This document shows positions 33,597 to 44,071 of a stretch of DNA of 64,000 nt, piece after piece. Each line of letters starts with the position of its first letter. Position 1 is the first letter of the stretch. The stretch covers positions 7,006,037 to 7,070,036 of the forward strand of contig NZ_JACHMM010000001.1 in the NCBI RefSeq assembly GCF_014204975.1, in the 5' to 3' direction. The position numbers were made by a program, and so were the translations under genes. The notes below the pieces were generated by a model, which worked only from the letters and a program-made list of their open reading frames with translations, was not told the DNA's origin and searched no databases. Source of the stretch: Jiangella mangrovi. GTDB taxonomy: Bacteria > Actinomycetota > Actinomycetes > Jiangellales > Jiangellaceae.

Positions 33597-34603
33597 GGCG
33601 TGTCTAGTGGATCTTGTTGGTTGGTCTCGGTAGAACGGGTTTGTGCTTGATCGACATGACCTGACCGATGTGGAGTGGGCTGGTCTGGAGCCGTTGTTGC
33701 CGGATCGGAGTCCGCGCCGGGGCGGTCGTTGGGTGGATCACCGCATGGTGATCAACGGGGTGCTGTGGCGGACCCGGACCGGCGCCCCGTGGCGCGATCT
33801 GCCGCCGGACTACGGGACGTGGCAGACCGTGTATGCGCGGCATCGCCGCTGGTCAGCCGATGGTACGTGGGAACGGATCGTCGCTGGGTTGCAGGCCGGG
33901 AGCGACACCGACGACGCCGGGCGGTGGGTGGTGGCGATGGACTCGACGGTGGTCCGCGCCCACCAGCATGCCGCGGGCGCGCGGCATGAACCGCCCAAGG
34001 ATGTGCCTGCCGAGCGGCTGGGGGTCGCCCTGGGCGACCAGCCGGCCCGGACGGGGGGGCGGCATCGAATGACAAGAAGCCGCCGCTGCGGGAAGGGTTG
34101 GGTCGTTCTCGCGGCGGATTGACCACGAAGCTTCACCTGATCGCTGATCGCCGCTGCCGTCCGTTGGCGCGGGTGACCACCGCCGGGAACCGCAACGATT
34201 CGCTGGCCTTCGAACCGCTCATCACCCGATTGTCGATCCGCCGCCGCGGCGGCGGGCGGGCACGCACCCGGCCCAGCCAGCTGCTGGCCGACAAGGCCTA
34301 CTCCACCGGGCCCATCCGCGCGTGGCTGCGCAAACACCACATCACCGCGGTCATCCCGACCCCCAGCAGCCAGCAGCGTGGACGCCGCAACCGCGGCCGC
34401 AACGGCGGCCGGCCCCCGAACTTCGACCCCGCCGCCTACCGCGACCGCAACACCGTCGAGCGCACGATCAACAAGCTGCGCGGCTACCGCGCCGTGGCCA
34501 TGCGCACCGACAAACGCGACTTCGTCTACCGCGGAACCATCGACGTCGCCAGCATCAGAATCTGGCTCCGCGACCACCAACGACAAGATCCGCCAGACAC
34601 GCC
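33597..34603 (+). mobile_element. IS5-family insertion sequence (IS427-like), 1007 bp
   Basis: The element has 21-bp terminal inverted repeats (33597-33617 and 34583-34603) matching at 19 positions and starting GGCGTGTCT. Both ends are flanked by CTAG (33593-33596 and 34604-34607), consistent with a target duplication of the YTAR type. Two overlapping frames encode the transposase, joined by a -1 shift. Both ends and both frames are intact, so it may be recent and active. It sits between the ThuA operon promoter and the dusB 3' end and interrupts no recognisable gene. Confidence 0.9.
33643..34122 (+). CDS. IS5-family transposase, first frame (orfA)
   Basis: N-terminal part of the transposase, 159 aa as an unshifted product. 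It starts at GTG with LDRHDLTDVEW, a common IS5 opening, and has INGVLWRTRTGAPWRDLP and AMDSTVVRAHQHAAGAR, with the first catalytic Asp at residue 100. Residues after the G7 run at 34053-34059 (after QPARTGG) are out of frame. A -1 slip at G7 gives a 321-aa transposase. Confidence 0.88.
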   Translation: MLDRHDLTDVEWAGLEPLLPDRSPRRGGRWVDHRMVINGVLWRTRTGAPWRDLPPDYGTWQTVYARHRRWSADGTWERIVAGLQAGSDTDDAGRWVVAMDSTVVRAHQHAAGARHEPPKDVPAERLGVALGDQPARTGGRHRMTRSRRCGKGWVVLAAD

Positions 34604-34607
34604 CTAG
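34059..34607 (+). CDS. IS5-family transposase, second frame (orfB)
   Basis: C-terminal part reached by -1 slippage at GGGGGGG (34053-34059). It includes GRSRGGLTTKLHLIADRRCR, LLADKAYSTGP (second catalytic Asp) and RNTVERTINKLRGYRAVAMR (catalytic Glu). It has no good independent start: the nearest, at 34098, is a TTG without a ribosome site. The stop TAG (34605-34607) lies in the flanking target sequence, not in the element. Confidence 0.85.
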   Translation, partial: AASNDKKPPLREGLGRSRGGLTTKLHLIADRRCRPLARVTTAGNRNDSLAFEPLITRLSIRRRGGGRARTRPSQLLADKAYSTGPIRAWLRKHHITAVIPTPSSQQRGRRNRGRNGGRPPNFDPAAYRDRNTVERTINKLRGYRAVAMRTDKRDFVYRGTIDVASIRIWLRDHQRQDPPDTP

Positions 34608-34943
34608 TGAAGGTCGGGTAATCATGGTGGGCGGCCCAGGAACACCGGGAATCCCACCACGTGGACACCACCGGTCGTCGGGAGGGGGTTATCCCCGCTA
34701 TAGCGAGGAAAAGTCCCACCCGACAACCGCAGCGGCCGCCGCAACCCCGCACCCGTCGCCAGACTCCCCCCGTCCCCCTGATAGCTGCCCGTTCTTAGAC
34801 CGCGGGGACCCGGGTCAAGTCGAAGCCCCCCAACCACACGGTCAAGCAACCCCAGAGGGCGCCGACTTGAGGCGGGTTCCCGCGGCTAAGAGAATGGGCA
34901 GCAGGGGGACGGGGAACCCAACCCAACCCCACGAGCCCAAAGA
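34608..34943. other. Intergenic stretch rich in inverted repeats
   Basis: No convincing gene lies here. It contains a GGTGGG/CCCACC pair, a stem-like segment around 34675-34730 (CGGTCGTCGGG with CCCGACAACCG, enclosing GGGGTTATCCCC), and the long hairpin at 34771-34911. It is between the IS end and the convergent dusB stop. Whether it encodes a structured RNA or is a relic element cannot be told. Confidence 0.5.
34771..34911. repeat. Long imperfect inverted repeat, arms about 58 bases
   Basis: The arm at 34771-34828 (CGTCCCCCTG, then CTGCCC, TTAG, CCGCGGG, ACCCG, TCAAGTCG) recurs in reverse complement at 34855-34911, with a few small gaps and a loop of about 25 bases. It follows the dusB stop by about 30 bases and may serve as its terminator, or be an ancient mobile palindrome. 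Confidence 0.7.
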
Positions 34944-36086
34944 TCAGCCGCCGGAGATGCCGATCTCGGCATCGGCGAGGTCGCCCGCGTCGCAGGTGTC
35001 GTCGAGCCAGCCGGCCGGGAGCGCGACCTTGCGCGGACTCCCCTGGCGGCCGCGGGGCGTCCCCAGCTCCGCGACGGGATAGGGCTGCGACGGGTCGAGC
35101 TCGCCCAGCAGGACGTCGAGCTCAGCCAAAGAACTGACCATTCCCAGCGACGCCCGGACCTGCGAACCCGCGATGAAGCCCTTGAGGTACCAGGCCATGT
35201 GCTTGCGCATGTCGCGCAGGCCGCGGTCCTCGCCCATGAGCTCGGCGAGCAGCTCGGCGTGCCGGCGCATCATCGCGGCTACCTCGCCGAGCGTCGGCAG
35301 CGACGGCACCGGCTGACCGCGCAGCACCGCGGCCAGGTCGCGGAACAGCCACGGCCGGCCCAGGCAGCCGCGGCCGATGACGACGCCGTCGGCCCCCGTG
35401 GTCTCGAGCATGCGGACGGCGTCGGACGCCTCCCAGATGTCGCCGTTGCCGAGCACCGGGATGGACACGTGCTCCTTGAGCCGCGCGATGGAGCCCCAGT
35501 CGGCCGAGCCGGAGTAGTGCTGGGCGGCGGTGCGGCCGTGCAGCGCGATGGCGGCCGCGCCAGAGTCCTCGGCGATGCGCCCGGCGTCGAGGTAGGTCAG
35601 CAGGTGGTCGTCGATGCCCTTGCGGGTCTTCATGGTCACCGGAATGCCGTACGGCTCCGCCGCGGCCACCGCCGAGCGCAGGATCCGCTCCAGCAGCCCT
35701 CGCTTGTACGGCAGCGCCGCGCCGCCGCCCTTGCGGGTGACCTTGGGCACCGGGCAGCCGAAGTTGAGGTCGACGTGGGCGACGCCGTAGTCGCCGGCGA
35801 GGACCTTGACCGCCTCGCCGACGTAGTGGGGGTCGACGCCGTAGAGCTGGACCGAGCGGACGTCCTCGACGTCGGCGAAGACCAGCATGTTCAGCGTCTT
35901 CTCGTCGCGCTCGACGACGCCGCGCGAGGTGATCATCTCGCACACGTACAGCCCGGCGCCCTGCTCGGCGCAGAGCCGGCGGAACGCGGCGTTGGTGACG
36001 CCCGCCATGGGCGCCAGGACGACGGGCGGGTCGACCCGCAACGACCCCAGCTGCAGCGGGGCCACCTCCGGCAACGTGGTCAGCAT
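34944..36086 (-). CDS. dusB: tRNA-dihydrouridine synthase
   Basis: FMN-dependent tRNA modification enzyme of 380 aa. The barrel starts [39 protein letters not shown] carries the catalytic Cys, and [11 protein letters not shown]-like and [12 protein letters not shown] segments are Dus motifs. [16 protein letters not shown] closes the FMN phosphate site, followed by a C-terminal helical domain. Start ATG 36086 lies inside the glyS stop region (7-base overlap), so it is translated with glyS. The two make a tRNA-related operon. Confidence 0.93.
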   Translation of the reverse strand: MLTTLPEVAPLQLGSLRVDPPVVLAPMAGVTNAAFRRLCAEQGAGLYVCEMITSRGVVERDEKTLNMLVFADVEDVRSVQLYGVDPHYVGEAVKVLAGDYGVAHVDLNFGCPVPKVTRKGGGAALPYKRGLLERILRSAVAAAEPYGIPVTMKTRKGIDDHLLTYLDAGRIAEDSGAAAIALHGRTAAQHYSGSADWGSIARLKEHVSIPVLGNGDIWEASDAVRMLETTGADGVVIGRGCLGRPWLFRDLAAVLRGQPVPSLPTLGEVAAMMRRHAELLAELMGEDRGLRDMRKHMAWYLKGFIAGSQVRASLGMVSSLAELDVLLGELDPSQPYPVAELGTPRGRQGSPRKVALPAGWLDDTCDAGDLADAEIGISGG

Positions 36087-37459
36087 GTGGGGAGTCGCTC
36101 CAGGAGGTAGCCCTCGACGCGGTCGAGACCGATGCGCTCCTGGTGCATGGTGTCGCGGTCGCGGACGGTGACGGCGTCGTCCTCGAGGGTGGCGAAGTCG
36201 ACCGTGACGCAGAACGGCGTGCCGATCTCGTCCTGACGGCGGTAGCGGCGGCCGATGGCGCCGGCGTCGTCGAACTCGACGTTCCACCGCGCCCGCAGCC
36301 GGGTGGCGAGGTCGCGCGCCTTGGGCGAGAGGTCGGCGTTGCGCGAGAGCGGCAGCACCGCGACCTTGACCGGCGCGAGCCGCGGGTCGAAGCGCAGCAC
36401 GTGCCGGGTGTCGACGCCGCCCTTGGCGTTGGGCGCCTCGTCGACGTCGTAGGCGTCGAGCAGGAACGCGAGCACCGAGCGGGTCAGCCCGGCGGCCGGC
36501 TCGATGACGTACGGCGTCCAGCGCTCGCCCTTCTCCTGGTCGAAGTAGCTGAGGTCCTGGCCGGAGTGCTTGGCGTGCGTGGTGAGGTCGAAGTCGGCGC
36601 GGTTGGCCACGCCCTCGAGCTCGGCGAACTCCGTTGTCCCGAAGCCGAAGCGGTACTCGATGTCGACGGTGCGCTTCGCGTAGTGCGAGAGCTTCTCCTT
36701 GGGGTGCTCGTAGAGCCTCAGGTTGCCCTCGGACAGCCCCAGCCCGGTGTACCAATTCCACCGCTCCTGCAGCCAGTACTCGTGCCACTGCTCGTCGGTG
36801 CCGGGCTCGACGAAGAACTCCATCTCCATCTGCTCGAACTCGCGGGTGCGGAAGATGAAGTTGCCGGGCGTGATCTCGTTGCGGAACGACTTGCCGACCT
36901 GCGCGATGCCGAACGGTGGCTTCTTGCGCGAGGCGTTCATGACGTTGACCACGTTGGCGAAGATGCCCTGGGCGGTCTCGGGCCGCAGGTAGTGCAGGCC
37001 CTCGTCGGACTCGACCGGGCCGAGGTGGGTGGTGAGCAGGCCGTTGAACATGCGCGGCTCGGTCCAGGAGTCCTTGGCGCCGCACGTGGGGCAGGGCACC
37101 TCGGCCATGCCGCCGACGACGGGGCGCCCGGAGATCTCGGCGAACTCGTCCTCGAGCTGGTCGGCGCGGTAACGGCGGTGGCAGGCCTGGCACTCGACGA
37201 GGGGGTCGACGAACTCCTCGACGTGGCCCGACGCGACCCAGACCTCGCGCGGCAGGATGACCGCGGAGTCGAGGCCGACGACGTCGTCGCGCTGCTGCAC
37301 CATGGCGCGCCACCACTGCCGGCGCACGTTCTCTTTCAGCTCGACCCCGAGCGGCCCGTAGTCCCAGGCCGAGCGCGTACCGCCGTAGATCTCACCCGTC
37401 GGGAAGACGAAACCACGGCGCTTGGCGAGGGAGACGATGGCGTCGACGGGCGCAGGCAC
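36080..37459 (-). CDS. glyS: Glycine--tRNA ligase
   Basis: Class II aminoacyl-tRNA synthetase of 459 aa, the single-chain homodimer type. Near the N-terminus is [14 protein letters not shown], then [20 protein letters not shown] zinc-type insertion has [12 protein letters not shown] and [10 protein letters not shown]. Motif 2 is [20 protein letters not shown], and motif 3 lies near [18 protein letters not shown] at 37459 is chosen because GGAG lies eight bases upstream; GTG at 37468 is the longer choice but overlaps that site. It overlaps dusB by seven bases. Confidence 0.93.
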   Translation of the reverse strand: MPAPVDAIVSLAKRRGFVFPTGEIYGGTRSAWDYGPLGVELKENVRRQWWRAMVQQRDDVVGLDSAVILPREVWVASGHVEEFVDPLVECQACHRRYRADQLEDEFAEISGRPVVGGMAEVPCPTCGAKDSWTEPRMFNGLLTTHLGPVESDEGLHYLRPETAQGIFANVVNVMNASRKKPPFGIAQVGKSFRNEITPGNFIFRTREFEQMEMEFFVEPGTDEQWHEYWLQERWNWYTGLGLSEGNLRLYEHPKEKLSHYAKRTVDIEYRFGFGTTEFAELEGVANRADFDLTTHAKHSGQDLSYFDQEKGERWTPYVIEPAAGLTRSVLAFLLDAYDVDEAPNAKGGVDTRHVLRFDPRLAPVKVAVLPLSRNADLSPKARDLATRLRARWNVEFDDAGAIGRRYRRQDEIGTPFCVTVDFATLEDDAVTVRDRDTMHQERIGLDRVEGYLLERLPTC

Positions 37460-37493
37460 GGTGGTCACTCCATTCGGGGTCTCGGCGTCCGGG

Positions 37494-38720
37494 TCAAGCT
37501 TCGAGGGTAGACGACGTGGGCTTGCGGCGTCGGCCAGCCGGGCGGGCCGATCGTCCCCGGACGGCCAGAACCGCGAGCGCCGTCGTCACCGGGACCGCCG
37601 CGATGATGCCGAGCCCGCCGACGAGCGCCCGCACGATCTCTTGCGCCACCGCCTCGGTGGTCAGGACGTCGGTGACCCCCTGGCCCGCGACGCTGAACAG
37701 CATGAGCAGCGGCAGGGCGGCGCCGACGTAGGCCAGGACCAGCGTGTTCACCGTGGCGGCGACGTGCTCGCGGCCGATGCGCAGCCCCGCGGCCAGCAGC
37801 GACCGCCGCGACGACGACGGGTCGGCGGCGGCCAGCTCCCACACCGCCGCGCTCTGGGTGACGGTGACGTCGTCGAGCACGCCCAGCGCGCCGATGACCA
37901 GCCCCGCGAGCAGCAGCCCGCGCAGGTCGATCTCGGTGTTGACGGTGCCGAGGTAGGACGCCGCCTCGCCGGCCAGCCCGGTGAAGTGCGCCACGGACGT
38001 GAACAGCGACCCCAGGAGCCCCGTCAGCGCCAGGCTCACCAGCGTCCCGATGAGCGCCACCGACGTGCGGATCGACAGCCCGTGCGCGAGGTACAGCGTC
38101 ACGATCATGATGAGCGACGCCCCGACGACGGCGACCGGCAGCGGCGACTCCCCCGTCAGCAGCGCCGGCAGCACGAACACCAGCAGCACCACCATGGTCA
38201 CGCCCAGCCCGCCGAGCGCGGCCAGCCCCTTCCAGCCGGACAGCACGACGACGGCGACGGCGAACAGCCCGGCCAGCCACAGCAGCGGCACGCTGCGCTG
38301 GAAGTCGAGCACTTCGTAGCGGCTCTCGAGCGGTGCGTCGGGCAGCGCGCTGAGCACGACCTCGTCGCCCTCGTGGAACTCCGGTGCACCGAGGCCGAAC
38401 GGCAGCGGGACGATCGTCTCGATGCCCTCGTCCGGGCCGGCGTCGACGCGGACCCGCGCCTGCAGGCACTCGCCGGCGGTGTCCTCGCCCTCCGGCGTCG
38501 GCGGGGTGTCGACGACGTCCTCGCACGGCTCGACGGCGAGGATGGTGCCGTCGGTGCGCACCCCGGCCTCGATGCTCGGCGTCTCGCCGGACGGCCACAG
38601 CACGACCAGCCCGGCGATGGTGGCGAGGATCAGCGGGATCAGCACCGCGAGCACGAGGTTGCGCACGTGCGGGCCGGCGGGCGGCGCGGGTTCGGTGCTG
38701 TGCAGGTGGACGGCGCTCAC
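37494..38720 (-). CDS. YibE/F-family multi-spanning membrane protein
   Basis: Integral membrane protein of 408 aa. One helix near residue 23, then an outside domain of about 100 residues with three cysteines (CEDVVDT, ECLQARV), then about seven to eight helices. [20 protein letters not shown] and the [20 protein letters not shown] loop are the YibE/F signature. Function is unproven for the family; transport has been proposed. Start GTG 38720 overlaps the preceding stop (GTGA). Confidence 0.85.
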   Translation of the reverse strand: MSAVHLHSTEPAPPAGPHVRNLVLAVLIPLILATIAGLVVLWPSGETPSIEAGVRTDGTILAVEPCEDVVDTPPTPEGEDTAGECLQARVRVDAGPDEGIETIVPLPFGLGAPEFHEGDEVVLSALPDAPLESRYEVLDFQRSVPLLWLAGLFAVAVVVLSGWKGLAALGGLGVTMVVLLVFVLPALLTGESPLPVAVVGASLIMIVTLYLAHGLSIRTSVALIGTLVSLALTGLLGSLFTSVAHFTGLAGEAASYLGTVNTEIDLRGLLLAGLVIGALGVLDDVTVTQSAAVWELAAADPSSSRRSLLAAGLRIGREHVAATVNTLVLAYVGAALPLLMLFSVAGQGVTDVLTTEAVAQEIVRALVGGLGIIAAVPVTTALAVLAVRGRSARPAGRRRKPTSSTLEA

Positions 38721-39094
38721 CGGTCGAAATCCGTGGGGACGACGGGTGCGGCGGCCTCGCCCAGGCCCACCTGGTCGGCGTCGGAGGCCCGGACGCTGGC
38801 GCCGCTGCTCTCGACCGTCGCGACGATCTCGAACGCCGTCGGCTCGTCGATGGCCAGGGACAGCAGCGGGACGGCCTCGAGCTTGGACTCGTACGACGAG
38901 AGCGCGCGCCGGTAGGAGCCGACATTCTCCCACTCGCTGCTGACCACCCACAGCTCGGGATCGTCGGCCGCGCGGCCCACGTGGCCGCCGCGCCAGCCCG
39001 GCTTGGTGGCGAGCACCTCGAGGGCCCGGCGGGCGCGGTCGCGGAACGTCACGGCGTCCGCGGGCGGGACCCGGTACCGGGTGACGACGAGCAT
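38717..39094 (-). CDS. ABM-fold protein (antibiotic biosynthesis monooxygenase family)
   Basis: Protein of 125 aa with the ferredoxin-like ABM fold: MLVVTRYRVPP, then FRDRARRALEVLATKPGW and WVVSSEWENVGSYRRALSSY. Family members oxidise aromatic or haem-like substrates without cofactor, but many are uncharacterised. ATG 39094 follows AAAGGA at proper spacing; the longer in-frame reading begins in non-coding sequence. It is translationally coupled to the YibE/F gene. Confidence 0.75.
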   Translation of the reverse strand: MLVVTRYRVPPADAVTFRDRARRALEVLATKPGWRGGHVGRAADDPELWVVSSEWENVGSYRRALSSYESKLEAVPLLSLAIDEPTAFEIVATVESSGASVRASDADQVGLGEAAAPVVPTDFDR

Positions 39095-39205
39095 CGTGAT
39101 CCTTTCGAGGCCAGGAGCCGGCTCGACTCTGTCGGAGCCATGGAGCAGTATGTCGACCAACCACCGTACGATGCTCGGTGATCAGCCCGTCCCGAAGGAT
39201 CTCCA

Positions 39206-39616
39206 GTGCCGCAGAACCGCCAGCCGCGCCGCAACCCGAACCGCCGGCCCACCGCGCCGGGCGCCGGGTCGCGCGCTCCGCGGTCCGGGGGCAGCCGCCG
39301 TCCCGCCCCGGCCGGCCCGCCGCCCAGGTCGAGCCTGCGCGCACGCATCGAGGCGGCCAGCTACCCCGTCCTGGTGAAGCTCACCGCGGCGCCCAAGTGG
39401 CTGCTCGGCGTCGTCACGGCGGCCGTGCTGCTCGGCGGCCTGCTCGCGCCGTCGCCCATCGGCCCGGCGCTGCTCGGCCTGGTCGTGCTGTTCCTCGCCT
39501 GGCTGCTGGTGCTGGCCTGGCCGCGGCTCTCGGCCGGCCAGCGCATGAGCCGCGGCTTCATCGTGCTGGCGCTCGGCGCGCTCGTGGTGGCCCGCGCCGG
39601 CGGCTGGCTGGCCTGA
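39206..39616 (+). CDS. Small actinobacterial membrane protein, function unknown
   Basis: Protein of 136 aa. Residues 1-45 are disordered and Arg/Pro-rich. Then two or three helices: LLGVVTAAVLLGGLLA (about 68-83), ALLGLVVLFLAWLLVLAW (about 88-106) and FIVLALGALVVARAGGW at the end. No enzyme motif is visible. GTG 39206 follows AAGGA-type sequence. It is divergent from the ABM-fold gene. It resembles conserved actinobacterial membrane proteins of unknown role. Confidence 0.65.
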   Translation: MPQNRQPRRNPNRRPTAPGAGSRAPRSGGSRRPAPAGPPPRSSLRARIEAASYPVLVKLTAAPKWLLGVVTAAVLLGGLLAPSPIGPALLGLVVLFLAWLLVLAWPRLSAGQRMSRGFIVLALGALVVARAGGWLA

Positions 39617-39662
39617 ACCATGTCGCCCTCGCCGCCATCCGATCCGTGTCGTTCTGCGTAGG

Positions 39663-39681
39663 TTAGGTTAGGCTATTCTCG
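39663..39681. promoter_or_regulatory. Iron box (IdeR/DmdR-type) before the iron transporter operon
   Basis: TTAGGTTAGGCTATTCTCG matches the 19-base IdeR/DtxR consensus TWAGGTWAGSCTWACCTWA at 15 positions, with the left half perfect. It lies 34 bases upstream of the binding-protein ATG. Confidence 0.75.
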
Positions 39682-39715
39682 CCTCGACAACCGGATCGCA
39701 CCCACCGAGGACACC

Positions 39716-40756
39716 ATGACCCGCCGACGCTCCATGACCGCGTTCGCCGCCGGCCTCGCCGCCGCCGCTCTCGGGCTCACCGCCTGCTCCGACAACAGCG
39801 ACGAGGACCCCGTCGCGTCGGCCTCGGACGACACCCTGGTCGTCTACAACGCGCAGCACGAGCAGCTGACCCAGGAGTGGGCCGACGCGTTCACCGAGGA
39901 GACCGGCATCGAGGTCGTCCTGCGCAACGGCGGCGACGCCGAGCTGGGCAACCAGCTGGTCCAAGAGGGTGACGAGTCGCGCGCCGACGTCTTCCTCACC
40001 GAGAACTCCCCCGCGATCTCGCTGGTCGAGAACGCCGGCCTGCTGGCCCCCGTCGACCAGGCCACCCTGGACCAGGTGCCCGAGCAGTACCGGCCCGCGA
40101 CCGGCGACTGGACCGGCATCGCGGCCCGCTCGACGGTGTTCGTGTACAACCCGGACGAGCTCACCGAGGCCGAGCTGCCCGCGTCGATCATGGACCTCGC
40201 CGACCCCGCCTGGAAGGGCCGCTGGGGCGCGGCGCCGGGTGGCGCCGACTTCCAGGCCATCATCTCGGCCATGCTCGAGCTCGAGGGCGCCGACGCGACC
40301 GGCCAGTGGCTGGAGGCGATGAAGGACAACGCCACCGCCTACCAGAACAACATCGCGACCATGAAGGCCGTCAACGCCGGCGAGGTGCCCGGCGGCGTCA
40401 TCTACCACTACTACTGGTTCCGCGACCAGGACGGCACCCAGGAGAACAGCGGCAACACCGAGCTGCACTACTTCCGCAACCAGGACCCGGGCGCGTTCGT
40501 CAGCGTCTCCGGCGGCGGCGTGCTCGCGTCCAGCGCGAACCAAGACGAGGCGCAGCAGTTCCTCGCGTTCGTCACCGGCGAGACCGGCCAGGAGATCCTC
40601 GGCACCGGCTACAGCATGGAGTACCCCGTCGCCAGCGGCGTCGCGGCCAACCCGGCGCTGCCGACGCTCGACTCGCTGCAGGCGCCCGCCGTCGACCCGT
40701 CCACCCTCAACAGCGTCGAGGTCACCGATCTGATGACGGACGCGGGGTTGCTCTAG
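39716..40756 (+). CDS. Iron(III) ABC transporter substrate-binding lipoprotein
   Basis: Lipoprotein of 346 aa of the FbpA/FutA type. The signal ends LTAC at residues 20-23, then an acidic linker. LVVYNAQHEQLTQEW is the family opening, WKGRWGAAP a mid-domain motif, and VIYHYYWFRDQ supplies the tyrosines that ligate Fe3+ in relatives. It hands iron to the adjacent permease. GAGGA precedes the ATG. First gene of a three-gene operon behind an iron box, so expressed when iron is scarce. Confidence 0.9.
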   Translation: MTRRRSMTAFAAGLAAAALGLTACSDNSDEDPVASASDDTLVVYNAQHEQLTQEWADAFTEETGIEVVLRNGGDAELGNQLVQEGDESRADVFLTENSPAISLVENAGLLAPVDQATLDQVPEQYRPATGDWTGIAARSTVFVYNPDELTEAELPASIMDLADPAWKGRWGAAPGGADFQAIISAMLELEGADATGQWLEAMKDNATAYQNNIATMKAVNAGEVPGGVIYHYYWFRDQDGTQENSGNTELHYFRNQDPGAFVSVSGGGVLASSANQDEAQQFLAFVTGETGQEILGTGYSMEYPVASGVAANPALPTLDSLQAPAVDPSTLNSVEVTDLMTDAGLL

Positions 40757-40770
40757 AGGGTGTCCCGCTC

Positions 40771-42335
40771 GTGACCGTCATCCCCGACACCCTCCCGCCG
40801 CCGCCCACCACCGGCGCCGACCGCGGGCCGCGGCCGTCCTTCCTGCTCGTGGTCGCGGCCACGCTGCTGGCCGCCGTCATGCTGGTGCCGCTGGGCTACG
40901 TCGTCTCGGTGGTCGTCGACGTCGGCTGGGGCACGCTCGAGCCGCTGATCTTCCGCCCGCGCGTCGGCGAGCTGCTGGTCAACACCGTCCTGCTGGTGGT
41001 CCTCGGGGTGCCGGCGACGGTGCTCCTGGGCGTCGGCGGGGCCTGGCTGGTCGAGCGGACGACGCTGCCGGGACGGCGGTTCTGGGCGGTCGTGCTGGTG
41101 GCGCCGCTGGCCATCCCGGCGTTCGTCGCCAGCTACGGGTGGGCCAGCGCGGTGCCGTCGATCCACGGGCTGAGCGGCGGGCTGCTGGTGTCGGTGCTGG
41201 CCTACTACCCGCTGGTGTACCTGCCGGCCATGGCGGCGATCCGCGGCCTCGACCCGGCGCTCGAGGAGTCCGCGCGCTCGCTGGGGCTGGGCTCGTGGGC
41301 GGTGTTCGGGCGGGTCGTGCTGCCGCAGCTGCGGCTGGCGATCCTGGGCGGCGGGCTGATCGTCGCCCTGCACCTGCTGGCCGAGTACGGTGCGTTCGCG
41401 TTCATCCGCTTCGACACGTTCACCACGGCGATCGTCGTGCAGTACCAGTCGACGTTCGCCGGCCCCGCGGCTGGCGCCCTGGGCGTCGTGCTGTCGGCCC
41501 TGTGCCTGACGCTGCTGGTCGGCGAGGCGGCGGCGCGCGGCCGGGCCCGGTACGCGCGGGTGGGGTCCGGCGCGGCGCGGCCCGCGGTGCCGCAGCGGCT
41601 GGGCGCGTCGACCCCCCTGGTGCTGCTGGCGCTGACGGCGCTCGGCGTGGCCGCCGTCGCAGTGCCGCTGGCGAGCGTGGTGCGCTGGCTCGCGCGCGGC
41701 GACGGCTGGGCGCAGCCGGAGCTCTGGCCCGCCTTCGGGCAGACGGTGGTGCTGGCCTGCGGCGGGGCGCTAGCGGCCGTGCTGGTGGCGCTGCCGCTGG
41801 CCTGGCTGACCTCCCGCCACCCCGGCCCGCTGGCCCGCCTGCTGGAGGGCACGTCGTACGTCGCCGCCAGCCTGCCCGCCATCATCGTCGCGCTGGCCCT
41901 TGTGACGGTGACACTGCGGGTGCTGCCGGGGCTCTACCAGACGGCGTTCACCGTCGTGCTGGCCTACGTCATGATCTTCCTGCCGCGGGCGCTGGTACCC
42001 CTGCGCTCCGGGATCGCCCAGGCGCCGGTGGCGCTCGAGGAGATGGCCCGGTCGCTGGGCCACCCGCCGCTGCTGGCGCGGCTGCGGGTCACGCTGCCGC
42101 TGCTGGTGCCGTCGATCGCGGCGGGGGCGGCGCTGGTCGCCCTCGGCGCGGCCAACGAGCTGACGGCGACGCTACTGCTCGCGCCGAACGGCACCCGGAC
42201 GCTCGCGACCCAGTTCTGGTCCCAGGCGTCGGCCATCGACTACCCGGCGGCGGCGCCGTACGGGCTGCTGCTGATCCTGTTGTCCGTGCCCGCCGTGGCG
42301 ATGATGTTCGCCCAGTCCCGGAAGTGGGGTGCCCG

Positions 42336-42339
<4 letters not shown>
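40771..42339 (+). CDS. Iron(III) ABC transporter permease (duplicated)
   Basis: Membrane protein of 522 aa with two fused BPD_transp_1 halves, about 12 helices, FbpB type. The two ATPase-contact loops are LEESARSLGLGSWAVFGRVV and LEEMARSLGHPPLLARLRVT. GTG at 40771 is the likely start, 15 bases after the binding-protein stop. Its stop overlaps the ATPase start (ATGA). It moves Fe3+ across the membrane. Confidence 0.9.
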
Positions 42340-43412
<1,073 letters not shown>

Positions 43413-43464
43413 GACACCCGAACGATAGCTCGTCGCAATGCAAGAGGCCCGGTACGGTGGTGAG

Positions 43465-44064
43465 ATGAGCGACGACAGCAGACCGGTCGACCCGCTCGAC
43501 GCCATGGAGGCGGAAGCCTCGGACCCGGTCGACGTCGAGCTGGTGCAGGCCCTGCGCGCCTCCCTCGACAAGCACGCCCGCGAGCGGGCCGAGGAGACCA
43601 CTGACGACGACGGCGAACCGCTGCCTCGCCTGATCCTCGAGGGGCCGCGCCCCGAGACCGGCGACCCGCTGCTGCTGGTCGGGTACGCGCTGCTCGGCCA
43701 CCTGCAGGAAGGGTGGGAGTACGCCACCCTGCACGCCTCGGCGGCGGCCGACGACCTGCGGATGGCCGCGACGGTCAAGCTCGCCGGCGAGGGTCCGCTG
43801 ACGTTACGGCACCTGCACTACCTGCCCGACGTCGCCGCGGCCTGCGCGGAGCTGCGCCGGTCGATGTACCAGGACGACGGTCGCGGCGCCTGGTTCAACA
43901 TCACGATCATGCTCCGGCAGAACGGTGCCATCAACTTCATCGTCCTCGACGAGCAGCCGCCGTTCGCGTACTGGGGTCCGGGCGACGCCGAGCTGCTGCG
44001 GCGCGATCAGGAGCTCTACCCGCGCGATCCCGAGCACCTACCTTTCTGGCACCCGGCCCGCTGA
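43465..44064 (+). CDS. Hypothetical protein, possibly YezG-like
   Basis: Soluble acidic protein of 199 aa. The N-terminal half is charged (about 1-55), the rest has regular beta-type patterns: LILEGPRPETGDPLLLVGY, YATLHASAAADD and the end LDEQPPFAYWGPGDAELL. The C-terminal part loosely resembles YezG-type immunity proteins, but this is by eye and weak. ATG 43465 follows GGTGGTGAG. It is 52 bases downstream of the iron operon and its toxin, if any, is not in the window. Confidence 0.55.
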   Translation: MSDDSRPVDPLDAMEAEASDPVDVELVQALRASLDKHARERAEETTDDDGEPLPRLILEGPRPETGDPLLLVGYALLGHLQEGWEYATLHASAAADDLRMAATVKLAGEGPLTLRHLHYLPDVAAACAELRRSMYQDDGRGAWFNITIMLRQNGAINFIVLDEQPPFAYWGPGDAELLRRDQELYPRDPEHLPFWHPAR

Positions 44065-44071
44065 GTCGAGG

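Noticed and set aside
34675-34740. GAGGAAAAGTCCCACCCGAC, similar to the RNase P RNA core
   Set aside because: Other universally conserved RNase P segments (ACAGNGUG region and 3' partner) are absent and the region is too short.
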